NCBI RefSeq assembly: GCF_010093535.1
Contig: NW_022985186.1
Coordinates: 104,054 to 168,053 of the forward strand
From: Lindgomyces ingoldianus
Lineage: Eukaryota > Ascomycota > Dothideomycetes > Pleosporales > Lindgomycetaceae
DNA length: 64,000 nucleotides
Reading direction: 5' to 3'
The position numbers and the translations under genes were made by a program. Each line of letters opens with the position of its first letter. The stretch's first letter is position 1. Below the pieces are notes generated by a model. The model was not told the origin of the DNA. It saw only the letters and a list, made by a program, of their open reading frames with translations, and made no database searches. Shown one piece after another: positions 1-11,599 of the stretch.

Positions 1-2055
1 AGCTTTAAAGCTTATAATGTAGTAGCTTTTTTATAAAGTAAGCGCTTTTTAGAAGGCTTCTTAGCTTACTTTAATAGCTTAGAGTTATGCAAGTACTAAG
101 CTTATTAGATTAGATTTAGAGGCTATTCTTAGCTAAAGTTTTAACATAATGTAATGTTATAATTATGCATAAGTAAAGTTATAAAGCTTTATAAAGGTCT
201 AGTTTAATTACTATGTAAAGTATTATAGTAAGTATAAGACGTTGTGTAAGAAACAAGAAGGTTTAGAAAGAAATTAGTAATTAAATACTTAGCTTAAAAG
301 TCTAAGCGCTTTAAGTATAAATTAAGCCTATTTTAGGTTTAGTTAGTGTTAAGGCAGTTTATGCTTAAGTTTATGTCTATGTTGTGTTGTGTTTATGTTA
401 GACGTGCACTAATAATACTCTAGTACGCGTCTAATACAGTTATGTCTAGGATCTGGGGAGGATACCGTGACAGACTTTTTTAATATTTAAATTACTATAT
501 AGATTTATTAGTAGTATAGAATACTTCTTATACTTTAAATTTTTTATAGTGCTATAGTATTAAACCTTTTAGTTAATAACTAAAGTAAAAAAACCTAAGT
601 AAATAGTAATTTAAAAAGAGTAATAAAAAGCTAAATAACATTACAAGAATAAAGAACTAGATTTAAAAAAGTAAAGTAAAAACATTAAGTAACATATAGT
701 ATATAAAAGTAATAGTAAGAAAAATCTAACTTTAAAAGTAGCATGTAAAAGTAATTACTAGAAAGAAAGTAAATTCTAACACTAAATAGCTATATAGATT
801 AAAAAAACGCTAAAGAAAATAAAAAACATAAATAAAAAGATAATATAAAATCTATGTATAACTTAAAAATTACTATCTTTATAACTACTCTACTACACTT
901 TTTCTTTTAGCATTTATTATATTTATATTATGTTTTAGTATTCTCTTTTACTTTTTTTTTACAACAATTTTAGCCTTATAGCTATTGTTATAACTAGTTA
1001 AAGTTGTTACCTTTTGTCTAGTTATGCGGCTACTTTGTACCTATACAAAACTATTAGAGTAACCTTGTTCTGCGAATCTTGAATGCTTTTTCTACCTACT
1101 TTTCTTCTTTTCTTCTTCTCTCTATACTGTCTTCTCTTAAGTATAGTATGTAGTTTGTTACTATATAGTCTTGCTACAAGTTTTAAGAACTGTAAATATA
1201 GTAGGTATATACTTTTTTCATTGCTAGTTATTTTTTACTTGCTATTTCTTACTACATAGTCCTGCTGCAGTTCTTAGAGACTAGCTATACAGTCTGTTGC
1301 AGTCCTTGCTGTCTGTATGCCTTCGCCTCTCTATCGCTGTAGAGACTCTATTATAACCCACCGCAGCCTTCTACACCGCCTGCAGCTATTCGCCTACTTA
1401 CTCCTACAGATGGTAGCCACTAGGATAAGGATCTTCTTGCTGCTGTTACGGATCCCTTCACTATTTTACTAGAATAACTGCTAGTACAACTGCTAGTTCC
1501 GTTTCTTCAACTGCCGCTTAACTATAATAGGCTCGCGCCTAGAGGTATCAGCTAGAGATTAGCCGGTAGCGTAGGGAAAGACATCAAGCAAATTGTAGCA
1601 AACTATAGCAAACGACAGGAATTTGCAAGAATTTGTAGCAACTTGTAGCAAACCGCAATAAACTGTAGTATATTACAGCAACGTGAAGCAAACCGCAGTA
1701 CACATCAGCTGTGTTGCAGGTGGCGCTAACTATGTTGTTAACAATGCGCTCAGATCTGTAGAGTCGGCGGCGCGGCTATATGCACTAGGCGACAGCTAAA
1801 AGGCATGGACAAGTTGAATTAGCGAAGATTTAGCCTGTATAGTCAATATTCATAGGCGAGATGAGATGGCCCCCGGATGCCGAGTCCCGTCTAGATCTTC
1901 GATCTGGCCCGCTTGTGGGTCCTTATCCAGATATTTTGATCTGGCCCGCTTGCGGGTCCTCATGAGTCATCACGCTAGGTAGTAACATCTCAAAGCTGGG
2001 GTTACGCGAGCCTGGGCGCCAAGTGATAAAATGGAATAAATTAGTCCCTTGCTTA
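1..2055. other. AT-rich, RIP-like tract without a recognisable gene
   Basis: Very TA-rich sequence with no sustained open frame on either strand. A GC-richer patch at about 1260-2040 holds a degenerate short repeat built on the word GTAGCAAAC (about 1585-1700) and a roughly 36-bp direct duplication containing GATCTGGCCCGCTTG (about 1898-1962). A stretch near 2012-2024 (TGGGCGCCAAGTG) resembles a retroelement primer-binding site, but no LTR pair could be matched to it. Best read as decayed repeat DNA. Confidence 0.6.
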
Positions 2056-2680
2056 ACGTACACCACAGGCGAGTTGCTTACACACCTAAGTTGCTTACTT
2101 TTGCTAAGACCTTACTAAACTACTCTTTCTACACTAATGCATTCCTAATAACACTACTTAGACATAGTAAAAGAATGTTAGGTACAGCTTATGCTTTAGG
2201 CTTTTAAATAAGACGTAATACTTTTAAAGTAATATGCTATAGCCATGTACAGAGTCTTTTAAAAAATAATAAATAACTAATACACTAGACACCTTTTATA
2301 AGCTAATTTTATAGCTAACTTGTAAATGCTAAATAATAATAAAAAGTAGGTAGTTATTAGGCATATACTTAAGTTATATGTGTAAGGATTTTCTTTTTAG
2401 CTAGTAACTGTAGCTAATATAGCTAATTCTTTACGCGCTAAGCATAATGTAGGCTATGTTAGCATAAACTAGCCTAGTGTGTTTATATAGCGTTATTTAA
2501 AGCTTAAAGTAAAGTTTAAGCATAAGTATAATAATAAAAAAGCTTTTTATAAGAATTTTAAGGTAATTTAAAACTAGTTTAGCCTTATAAAGAATATTAA
2601 AGCTAAGTATAGCATCTAAGATAACTACATGTATGTAACAATTTGCTTAAATTGTTCTATTTAAAGTTACTAGGCGAACC
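2056..2680 (+). mobile_element. Fot1/pogo-like DNA transposon relic, 5' part (family P1, copy a)
   Basis: Starts after a TA with the family's terminal inverted repeat (ACAGGCGAGTTGCTTACAC, then TTGCTAAGAC). At about 2505-2635 the plus strand reads through stops like the DNA-binding part of a Fot1/pogo transposase (KHKY..KKAFYKN, then W/stop-FSLIKNIKAKYSI). The right end is missing; the copy is cut near the solo LTR at 2686. The stops fit RIP decay. Confidence 0.7.
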
Positions 2681-2685
2681 TTATA

Positions 2686-2922
2686 TGTAAATAGTCCTTG
2701 TATTAGCTCTAACCTAGCCCTGCCTGCTGCTGTACCTCTATTCCCCTAAGTATTTAGTTACACCTCTTCTCTTAGCTAGCTTAGTAGTTTTCTAATATTC
2801 CCTCACACTAAGCCTATAGGTGTTAATAATATTCTTAGGTTACTAAGTCTTTACACACTTTTATTTGCCTCTAAGTAGATTTATACTGTATTTAGATCTA
2901 TTATCCTGTTTATGCTGTTACA
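2686..2922 (+). mobile_element. Solo LTR, family L2 (internally shortened, RIP-mutated)
   Basis: Begins TGTAA and ends TGTTACA, flanked on both sides by the 5-bp duplication TTATA (2681-2685 and 2923-2927). It aligns with the L2 LTRs at 19109-19416 and, inverted, at 58946-59245 and 62141-62665, but lacks part of the 5' region and carries many C-to-T changes. No internal retroelement sequence lies next to it, so it is a recombination remnant. Confidence 0.8.
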
Positions 2923-3188
2923 TTATATTAAAAAATTTACTTGTACTAGTAATAGCTTTATTAATAATATTATATTATTTATTTATTTAACTTCTAAGTT
3001 TAAGAAGTGTTTAATTTTATTTAAGCTATACATACTATTATATTCAATTATTTAGCTATTATAAATAACATTTTAGAGCTCTTTTATTAACTATAGCTTT
3101 TATGTTTAAAACTTTTATGTTTTTATAATTAAAAGTATGTTTAGAAAGTTATAAAAAGTGTGCTAAAGTAAAAACATAAAGACTACTA

Positions 3189-3950
3189 ACATACACTACA
3201 GGCAAGTTGCTTACACACCTAAGTTGCTTACTTTTGCTAAGACTCTACTAAACTACTTTTTTTATACTAATGCATTCCTAATACTACTACTTAGACGCGC
3301 TAAAAGAACATTAGATATAGCTTACACTTTAGGCTTTTAAATAAAACATAACACTTTTAAAGTAACATGCTATAGCTATGTATAGAGTTTTTTAAAAGAT
3401 AATAAATAACTAATACACTAAATAACTTTTATAACCTAATTTTATAGCTAACCTACAAAAGCTAAATAATAATAAAAAGTAGGTAATTATTAAGCATATA
3501 CTTAAGCTAGATGCATAAGGATTTTCCTCTTAGCTAGTAATTATAGCTAATATTGCTAATTCTTTACACACTTAGCATAGTCTAGGCTATATTAGCATAA
3601 ACTAGCTTAGTATGTTTATAAAGTGTTATCTAAAGCTTAAAGTAAAGTTTTAGACATAAGTATAGTTAGTAAATATCTAGCCTATTATAAAGCCTATCTT
3701 ATTAAAGTTATATATGTTATTATTTTAGATGCTATACTTAGCTTTAATATTCTTTATAAGGCTAAACTAATTTTAAATTACTTTAAAATTCTTATAAAAA
3801 GCTTTTTTATAGTTATACTTACATTTAAACTTTACTTTAAGCTCTAAATAACACTTCATAAACATACTAGGCTAGTTTATGCTAGCATAGCCTATATTAT
3901 GCTTAGCGTGTAAAGAATTAGCTACATTAGCTATAGCTAAGATCTCTAGT
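3189..3950 (-). mobile_element. Fold-back Fot1 derivative (family P1, copy b), right arm truncated
   Basis: The left arm (about 3189-3660) matches the 5' arm of the other P1 copies. It is followed by a spacer of about 150 bp that is the reverse complement of the spacer in copies d and e. The inverted copy of the arm then begins but breaks off near 3950. The element is thus the same fold-back structure inserted in the opposite orientation. No intact frame. Confidence 0.65.
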
Positions 3951-4424
3951 ATAATAATCTTCTCTAGAGAAGTATAATGCTATTAAAATATGTTATCTAT
4001 AATTACATAGTTTACTAGAGAGGAGATAATATAAAACGCTAAAATGCTTTTAAAGTAAAAAATAAACTTTTTCCTTTATATCTATTAGTACTAATTAGGC
4101 AATTCTTAAATTAGCATAGCTGCATATTATCTACCTTTGCTTCTAGAGTTTGTAATAGATAAGACTTAATAGGTAATAGTAGTAGTTTAATTTTAGTTAA
4201 ACCTATTATAAACTCTAAGAATTTTAATATGTCTATAGAAAAGCGCTTTATTTAAGCTCTTTGCGCTTAAGATTTTAATAAGAGCCTAAGAACATGTAAA
4301 AGTTGCTGTGTAAAGAAGCAGTATAGTGTCTATCTGTACTTAAAAACTACTATAACAAGGTTTTAGATCTATTGTCTAGTAGGCGGTAAGAACAACATAT
4401 AAATCTTACTTATACATTGCATGC
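3951..4424. other. AT-rich decayed DNA
   Basis: No open frame and no recognised element. Contains short palindromic words such as TCTCTAGAGAA around 3990. Nothing further can be supported. Confidence 0.5.
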
Positions 4425-4429
4425 TTTTC

Positions 4430-4636
4430 TGTGAAGCTATATGAAGCACTAGAGGCATTAAGAACTAGATTAATTGCTAAAGAAGAGCAACTACAGGTTT
4501 ATATAGTACTAGATGAACCCATCATGTAACTTAAGGCTACTAATAGCTCTAGGCTCCAGCAGGTGGCATGGCTAGGCAGCAGTAGGCTAAAGTAGTGTAG
4601 GTGGCTAGCGTATAGAGAGCTTTGTAACTACAAACA
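4430..4636 (+). mobile_element. Solo LTR, family L1 (short subtype)
   Basis: Begins TGTGAAGC and ends CTACAAACA. It aligns over its whole length with the inverted copy at 20285-20492 and shares its first half with the longer copies at 31252-31479 and 62374-62601. The flanks are TTTTC on the left (4425-4429) and TTTTTC on the right, an almost perfect target duplication with one extra T. Confidence 0.7.
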
Positions 4637-4736
4637 TTTTTCTTTTCTAATGTATCTAACTTATATGTTAGAGTTTGATAAGTTAAGATCTACTAAAACA
4701 GGTTAGCCTATTTATTAGAGAAGGTGTTTAATTGTA

Positions 4737-6066
4737 CAGTCGCCTACTAAAAGTTATTAGCCACTCAACGATCCAAGCTCTGCAGGGGTATAGTTAGCTT
4801 ATTTAGGAAAGAGCTTACTTAACTAATTGCTACCTAAATTAAAAGATCTTTGTTTCTATAAGAAGCCTATGTTAAGGCCTATCTTCTAGTGTTATAGTTA
4901 ATTAATAGTAAGTTAACCTGCCTTTATTTTAGATAGCCTCCTCTATGCGCTTTAACTAGCTTAGGATACTCTTTCTATAATTAGCTAGTGCAATCTTTGC
5001 TTATTCCTTTTTAAAGATATCTACTATCTGCTTATAAGTAGTAATATATTCTTGTTACTTTAAGATGTAGAGCTTTATAATCTACTAGAGGTTCTTAATT
5101 AGGTTTAAATTAGGACTTTATAAAAGCTAATCTATTTATATTATGCTATAGTTGTCTATATACTTTTAGGTAGCCTTTATAGTATAAATAGAGGCTCTAT
5201 CCTGCATCTATATGCTAATACTGCGTTTCTCTGTAAGCTGCTTATAGAATAGAATGCTAATGTTATGCAGAATCTAGCAGTATTTGCTAGTATTATTTTA
5301 CTTACCTTTTTAGTTAATAAACAGCTCTAATTTAAAATTAAAAGAAATTACACTAAATATAGAGACTATAGTCCTTCTAGACTTAAATGTAGGCTTTAGG
5401 TACTAACTCTTATACGCTTTTTTATGCTGCTAACGTATATATAGAGGTCTAGTGTCTAAGCTAACTTTAAATGTTGCTTTATTATAATAGGCTACGTAAG
5501 CTACATTACTGCTTTTATTATATTAATAAATTTAAGTAAAGTAGAGTTATTTTTCTTTGTGTACATCTAAGAGCTAAGGCTTATAACATAGACAGAAGGC
5601 GTAGTACTTATGTTTTACAAAGTATCCCTTTACAGTACTAGCATAGATGCAGTAGTAGGTTTTAGATAGTGTTATAATAGTCTAGAGTGTAGCAAAGGGA
5701 TTATTTACTGCTTAGTAAATTAAATGCCTTTTAGCGCGTTTGTTAAGCTTTAGAGGCTAGACTATACGCAGGGCTTTTATATAGATAGGCTAGGGCTGCT
5801 TGCGCAGCTAGTAGATGTTATATGTAACTATTAACTTAGAAATGCTAAGATAACTTAAAATTTTGCTAGCGCTTACACTGTAAAGGTGGAATTGCTATAT
5901 TATATTAATAGTAAACTTAGATAGCTTTTTGCGCAAGGTTTTATTTACTTTTATAACTATTTAAAAAGGTAGTAATCTAATTAAGTTACAATTAATTAAA
6001 ATTAAAGCATTATAGAGTGGCCTAGGCCTCTTGCTAAAGTGGCCAATCACTTTTCGTAGGCGACTA
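4737..6066 (-). mobile_element. Tc1/mariner-type transposon relic
   Basis: A 1.33-kb element with about 33-bp terminal inverted repeats (CAGTCGCCTACTAAAAG at the left; the reverse complement at the right has two or three C-to-T differences) and TA on both sides (4735-4736, 6067-6068). On the minus strand around 5250-5000 the reading, broken by stops, follows the end of a Tc1 DDE transposase: an MQD.A.IH-like segment, then the WPA.SPDLNPIEH-like block and a downstream LKE..H-like helix. Size and structure are those of a complete Tc1-like element killed by point mutation. Confidence 0.75.
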
Positions 6067-7297
6067 TACATCTTGTATGTTAAGCTCTGCACTATTGTTT
6101 ATATTATAGCCTGCTACGTCTATAAAACTACAAAGTATCTGTCTCTAGTACGCTTTAATTACACTTTTCTTTTTAATACGTAAATTCTTTACATACTATT
6201 TAAGGTAAGTTTTAAATTTATCTACTTTACATTAGCAAAGCGTGTTATATAGATTGTGCTCTAATTTTATACAAAACCTAGAAGCATTTATTAGTGTTAT
6301 AAAGTAAAACTTTATAAACAAATAGACTTTTTTTATTTCTAAAACTTATAAGTAATAAGTATATTTACTTAGTCTTTTTATTTTAACTTTACTCTTCTTT
6401 AGCTTTTATAAAACGCTATCCTTTGCTGTAAGAAATCTTTTTTAAAATCTTTATCTTCCTTCTTAGTTTCTATGTTGCTACTTAACTCTATGTGTAAAGC
6501 AAACTTAAAACAATTCTTAGCTAGTCTAACACCTAAGGCAGGGGACAAATCTAGATCTTGTTGCCTTCTATAGCAGCGCATGATGCTTAAATGCGTATTC
6601 TAGTTTGTTAGGTGGCGGTACGTTGCAAGGACGAGTTGTAGAGGATGGGTGCATCATAACAGCAGGAATGGGAACAGGTATATATAGCAGGAACTCACAG
6701 CTTTTCCTAACCGCTCTAGGCTGTTTAAGAGGCTGCGTTTGAGAGACAGGGGACAGGCGACGGGCAATAGGCAATGGGCAACGGTGCACGACGCTTGGCG
6801 CTTGGCTTAAGGTTAAGGGGGGCCTTTTCTAAACCCCCTGCCGCCTTAGCTCGCTTAATATGCTGAAAAAGCAGCAAAGTGCATAGGCCTAAGCAAGGGG
6901 AAACTACCTTCTAAAATAAAGGTTCTTAACCTCTAAATCTAGATACTCCTTTCCTAACAACAAGATTCTACTAGTAATATAGTATTAAGCTAGGTCTTTA
7001 TTAATTTAAAAGTTAAGTTAGTGTACTTTAAGTAAGACTCTTAACTAGTTATTATTTTAAGCTACTCTTAAATTTTCTACATCTTATTTATAATAGCTAA
7101 AGATGTCTGCCCTAGTGCTATTCTTGCTAGGGGTGTACTTACTTTAAAAGTATTACTAGGCTAACTTTTTCATCTAATAAACTTAATAAGCATTAAGTGC
7201 CTTTATTATTATAAAATACTTTAATAACTAATAATTAGTATACACTAAGGTGCTTATTACTATAAATGTAAGCTTAGCTTTTTATTATTTAAACATG
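6067..7297. other. Gene-free AT-rich stretch with a small GC patch
   Basis: Mostly TA-rich decayed DNA. A GC-richer patch at about 6575-6840 carries overlapping short ORFs with no family resemblance and a low-complexity ACAGGGGACAGGCGACGGGC-like run near 6745-6785. I see no repeat partner for this patch inside the window. Confidence 0.45.
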
Positions 7298-7645
7298 ACA
7301 TACTCTACATGCAAGTTGCTTACACACCTAAGTTGCTTACTTTTACTAAGACCCTACTAAACTTCTCTTTCTACACTAATATATTTCTAACAACACTACT
7401 TAGATGTGCTAAAAGAACATTAGATACAGTTTACACTTTAGGCTTTTAAATAAAACATAACGCTTTTAAAGTAATATACTGCAGCTATATATAATGTCTT
7501 TTAAAAAATAATAAATAACTAACACACTAAATAACTTTTATAAATTAATTCTATAGCTAACTTATAAAAGCTAGGTAATAATAAAAAGTAGGTAATTATT
7601 AAGCACATACTTAAGCTACATGCGTAAGAATTTTCCTCTTAGCTA
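7298..7645 (+). mobile_element. Fot1-like relic, 5' fragment (family P1, copy c)
   Basis: About 350 bp matching the left end of the P1 family (GCAAGTTGCTTACACACC, then CTTACTTTTACTAAGACC). The match ends abruptly after the segment corresponding to CTTAGCTAGCAG, so only the terminal arm survives. Confidence 0.65.
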
Positions 7646-8214
7646 GCAGCACATAAAAAATATCTTAGCATAAGATTTAAAAAGAAGATATTAGATTAAC
7701 CTATATTTTAGAATGTTAAGAAGACAGTAGGTAGAAGTAAATTATTAGACATAAAAGCGGTACCTTATAATAAGTGTTACAACTACTTTGTATAGTTAGG
7801 TTGTGTAGTAGGGTTTAAGCAACTACCTAAGCTGTACTAGCTACAACAAGCCTTAAAAAGAAAAATAAATAGTAAGCGTTTTATTCTATATAAGTTTATT
7901 TGCTTACTAAGCTTTCTAGGCGTTCTTACTCTAGAAGAGCAAAATTAGACTATAAGTTATTACAGTAATACTTACTAGCAATCTTATATACTAGATTTAA
8001 TTAAGTGTAATTTCTAGTTAATCTACTTTAGAACTCTATTACAAGAGATGAGTAAGCTTTTATAGAATTAATAGACAAGCAAAAGCTTAAATTTAAGTTA
8101 GAACTTAATTAACACTTTAAAATTTTAAATCTTTGTGTAAAATAAAAATAATATAAGTAAAATATTAGCTGTTAAGAATACTACTCTACTAATATAGCAA
8201 AGAGAATAAAGCTA
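7646..8214. other. AT-rich decayed DNA
   Basis: No open frame on either strand and no repeat partner recognised in the window. Confidence 0.4.
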
Positions 8215-8216
8215 TA

Positions 8217-9348
8217 ACGTACCTAACAGGTTGGCCGGCCACACGGGTTGGCCGGCCACTTTTACTAAGCCCCTACTAAACTCTACCTATCTACATAATG
8301 CCTTAACAATAACACTAGATTAAATCTTCTAAAGAACGTTAGATATAGCTTACTCTTTAGGCTTTTAAATAAGACTTAAAACTCTTTTTACAACACGCTG
8401 CAGCTATCTATAATGTCTTTTACACAACACTAAGTAATTAACGCGCTAGACAGCCTTTATAAGCAGAATGCTAGCTTAAATTAAGGAATCTAACTAAGCT
8501 TAAAAAGAAGGTAGTTGTTAAGTACATACTTAAGCTTATTACACGCAGATTTCCCTTTAGGCTCACAGCTGTAGCTAATATAGCTAATTCCTTGCCTACA
8601 GAGTGTAATCTAGGCTAGGTTAGCTTAAACTAGACTAGTATGTAGGTTAAGCACTGCCCTAAGTTTATAATAAAGTTTAATTATAAGTATAATTATAAAA
8701 GAGCGCTTTATAAGAATCTAAAGGTTATCTAGAGCTAGTTTTGCCTAGTAGCTAACATAAAAGCTAAGTACAGTATCTAGGATAAAGACAGGTATAACTT
8801 TAATAAGTTAGGCTTTATAATAGGCTAGATATTAACTAAAGCAGTTATTACAGCTTTAAAGAGACAAAGATAGCTAAAGGTAATATAGTAAAGTAATAAA
8901 AAGTAGATAATAGTTATCTAAGGCATTAATGTAATAAAGTAGGCTATAAGATTATAAAGCTTTAAGTAGTAAATAAGGCTGCTACGCAACATAAATTACA
9001 TAAAAAAAAGCAAATTTAGGCAAAAGAGACTTTAATAGTTAAGAATAGAGCTTATCTAACTGCTTTAAAGGAGTTTAGAGCGTGTAGTAATAGGAAGAAG
9101 CTAAAGACGCAGGTGCGCGCTAAAAGAAGTAAGCTAAGTTAAAGGTAATATAAGTAGTGCAATTAGACTAGGCATAACTTGCATATATGTAAGCAAGTAG
9201 TAGAAGTAGACTCTAAATAATATCTTATGTTATATTACTTTATACAGGGCTAAAGTGGGCTGTTTTGCGAGAGAATAGGGTGGTTTTAGTAGGGGCTTGG
9301 CAAAAGTGGCCGGCCAACCCGTGTGGCCGGCCAACCTGTTAGGTACGT
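8217..9348 (+). mobile_element. Internally deleted Fot1/pogo-like element (family P2, copy A)
   Basis: 1132 bp, bounded by TA and by long inverted repeats that contain two GGTTGGCCGGCCAC boxes in tandem. It retains the 5' transposase region and the 3' end of family P2, but compared with the 1862-bp copy at 31991-33852 it lacks about 730 bp in the middle, including the catalytic region. Copy B at 24691-25822 has the same length and junction. RIP-type stops are frequent. Confidence 0.8.
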
Positions 9349-10220
9349 TATAACTAGTATAATAAAGCTGAACATACGCTTTACAGTCTTATAAACATTT
9401 TATGTAAATAAACAAAAAAGTAGGCTATTCTTAAGTTTTTCAACACTATTAATAATTATAATATTAAAAGGCAGCTAAGCAGCAATAGTAAGGTAGACCT
9501 TTCTACCTATTCTACTATGCTGTATAAGTTTTTAAAACAAGCTGTTATTGCTAGATTACTATTTTAGCTACTAAATAAACTTAAGAAAGATTAAGCTATA
9601 AAACTTTATATAAAGTTTATTTATAACCTTGTTAAGTATAGCTGTTAAGAAAAGAGTTAGTTAGGTAAAAATCTAAGTAAGGCTATTAATGTTTAAGCAA
9701 TGTCTAAAGAAGACTAAGACGTAATAAGCGTAGAACATAGTGCAAATAATGCTAATAGTGCCTGTTAACAGGCAAAGAGGCTAATAGTAGAGATTAGCTT
9801 GTTGTGACCTATTTAAGAGGGCTAGAAATAAATACAGAGCTTAGAGATTCTTTTAAGTGCTCTAATTGCATTTACTAGCTATGTTTGCTTTCTTTGTATG
9901 CGCATAGAGAGGACCTAATAATTTAAGAAAGAAGGAATTCTTAGGAAAGCATATTAGTGTTTACAAAGCTAAGAGAGATTTTGCGTAGAGTTTTCTTTAC
10001 TAAGATCCTTCTTGTTTAGAGTAAATTAAAGAAGAAAAGCATTTTAAAAATCACGCTTCCTTTAAGCATAGAGTATAGCACCTAGTTAAGAGGTACTGTT
10101 AGGTAAGTTACTATTGCTATAACTTAACTAGCCTAATCTAAGTCAGCAGATAAGCTGGGCAGACTAAAGGACAACCACCACTTTAACAAGCATGTAATAT
10201 AAGATTACTGCCCTATTAAG
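9349..10220. other. AT-rich decayed DNA
   Basis: No sustained open frame or repeat boundary recognised; composition like the surrounding RIP-type tract. Confidence 0.4.
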
Positions 10221-10221
10221 G

Positions 10222-10270
10222 CTAGCAGGAGCAGTTAAGGAGAATTTACCCCTTTAACTGCTCCCGCTAG
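10222..10270. repeat. Near-perfect hairpin
   Basis: CTAGCAGGAGCAGTTAAGG is followed after a 10-bp loop by CCTTTAACTGCTCCCGCTAG, giving a stem of about 19 bp with one or two mismatches. It lies at the edge between the AT-rich tract and the GC-balanced island. It could be the end of a decayed fold-back element; no function can be assigned. Confidence 0.55.
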
Positions 10271-10574
10271 TACGTAGACGCACTAGAGAAGGGGTGTAAA
10301 GCCGGAGCGCGATTGGATGCGTCTCGGTATAGGGGTGTCTCCCTATGTAGGGATGGACGTTATATATAACGGTCTAGTTATGTAAATAGAAACATGTAAA
10401 GTATTAGACACTAGAGTAGTTCTAAAGGATACATTTCATGCTAAAGTAAACCGCATCGAAGCATACCAACTAAGGGTACTTTATTTTATATGAATAGAAC
10501 TCGAAGTAATAGCATGTGAACTGCTCCACCCGACATTCTTCAGAGTAGTACACTGCTAATATAGACATTATTTT

Positions 10575-10925
10575 GAATAGTTTGGGCCGAAGTAAGAAGG
10601 AATTAGTTCGGCCTGGAGTGGTTTAAACTGAAGTGTTTTGGTTGGAAGTAGCCCAAACCAGAGTACTCTAGGTTGGAATAATTCAAGCTGAAGTACATTA
10701 GATTAGATTAGTTCAACCTGGAGTGGTTGAAACCCAAGTATGTTAGATTGGAGTGGTTTAAACCGAAGTATTTTAGATTGGAGTGGCTTAAACCGAAGTA
10801 TTTCAGATTAGAGTAGTTCAAACCGAAGTATCTTAGATTGGAATAGTTGAAACTGAGGTACTTTAGATTGGAATAGTTTAAGTTAAAGTAGTTCAGAATG
10901 AAATAGTTTAAATTGTAGCACTACA
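10575..10925. repeat. Degenerate 30-bp minisatellite
   Basis: About eleven tandem copies of a 30-bp unit close to GATTGGAGTGGTTTAAACCG plus AAGTATTTTA. Each unit can be split into two related 15-bp halves. Copies differ mostly by G/A and C/T changes, so the array is old and mutated. No frame stays open through it. Confidence 0.8.
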
Positions 10926-11599
10926 AATCTAGAGGCTTGGCTACGTCCTAAGCCTATTAGTTCCTCCCCAAATTGGAGTTGAAATTCCCATACAGCTTAG
11001 CTAACAGGGGTGGAAATAGTCCCCGGGGTTCCATATTTGACCCGACGCTGGGGTTAAAATACTACCCCCTGTTGCTGCTCATTTGTGATACTGCTTCGCG
11101 GCTTCCTATAGCGGTTGGTGGATGATCCACCACTTCATCCGTCGCTAACACTACACAGAATGCTTCACTCGTATAAGATGCTATAAGACCGCCACGGTTC
11201 TAAGACCTTCGACAGCAAACGTGGCATCTATTAACGAGGAATTTGCTCAGCAAGCCGAGAATCAGCGGAACATTAACAAAGCTCAAGACTGCATGGACCG
11301 CTGCAAGGACCTGGCTCTTCCAGCTCTGGTGGATGACGTTACTAAGCATACGTTATCCCAAAAAATAACTGCTTGTCCACAATTAGGCTTAGCTAAATAT
11401 AGTGCCGAAAAGGGGTTTGAAAACAGGAATCCAGGGGCCAGAAAACAGGAACCTTGTGCATCAACGTAGCTGAAGGTTGTGCGGAGGAATGCGCCAGTGT
11501 TGAAGTCCGTAGCTTCATAAACGTTTTTCACGTCGGTTGTTGATTGGATATCAGGGGACAGGACAGCGCCCGTTCGTGCCTTCCAGCAAACATATTTCT

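Noticed and set aside
1850..2040. Primer-binding site and LTR of a Gypsy element
   Set aside because: TGGGCGCCAAGTG looks suitable, but no LTR boundary, second LTR or coding remnant could be tied to it.
10575..10925. CRISPR-like regularly spaced repeats
   Set aside because: Units are directly tandem with no unique spacers, in fungal DNA; it is a minisatellite. The same applies to the 70-bp units at 38131-38515.
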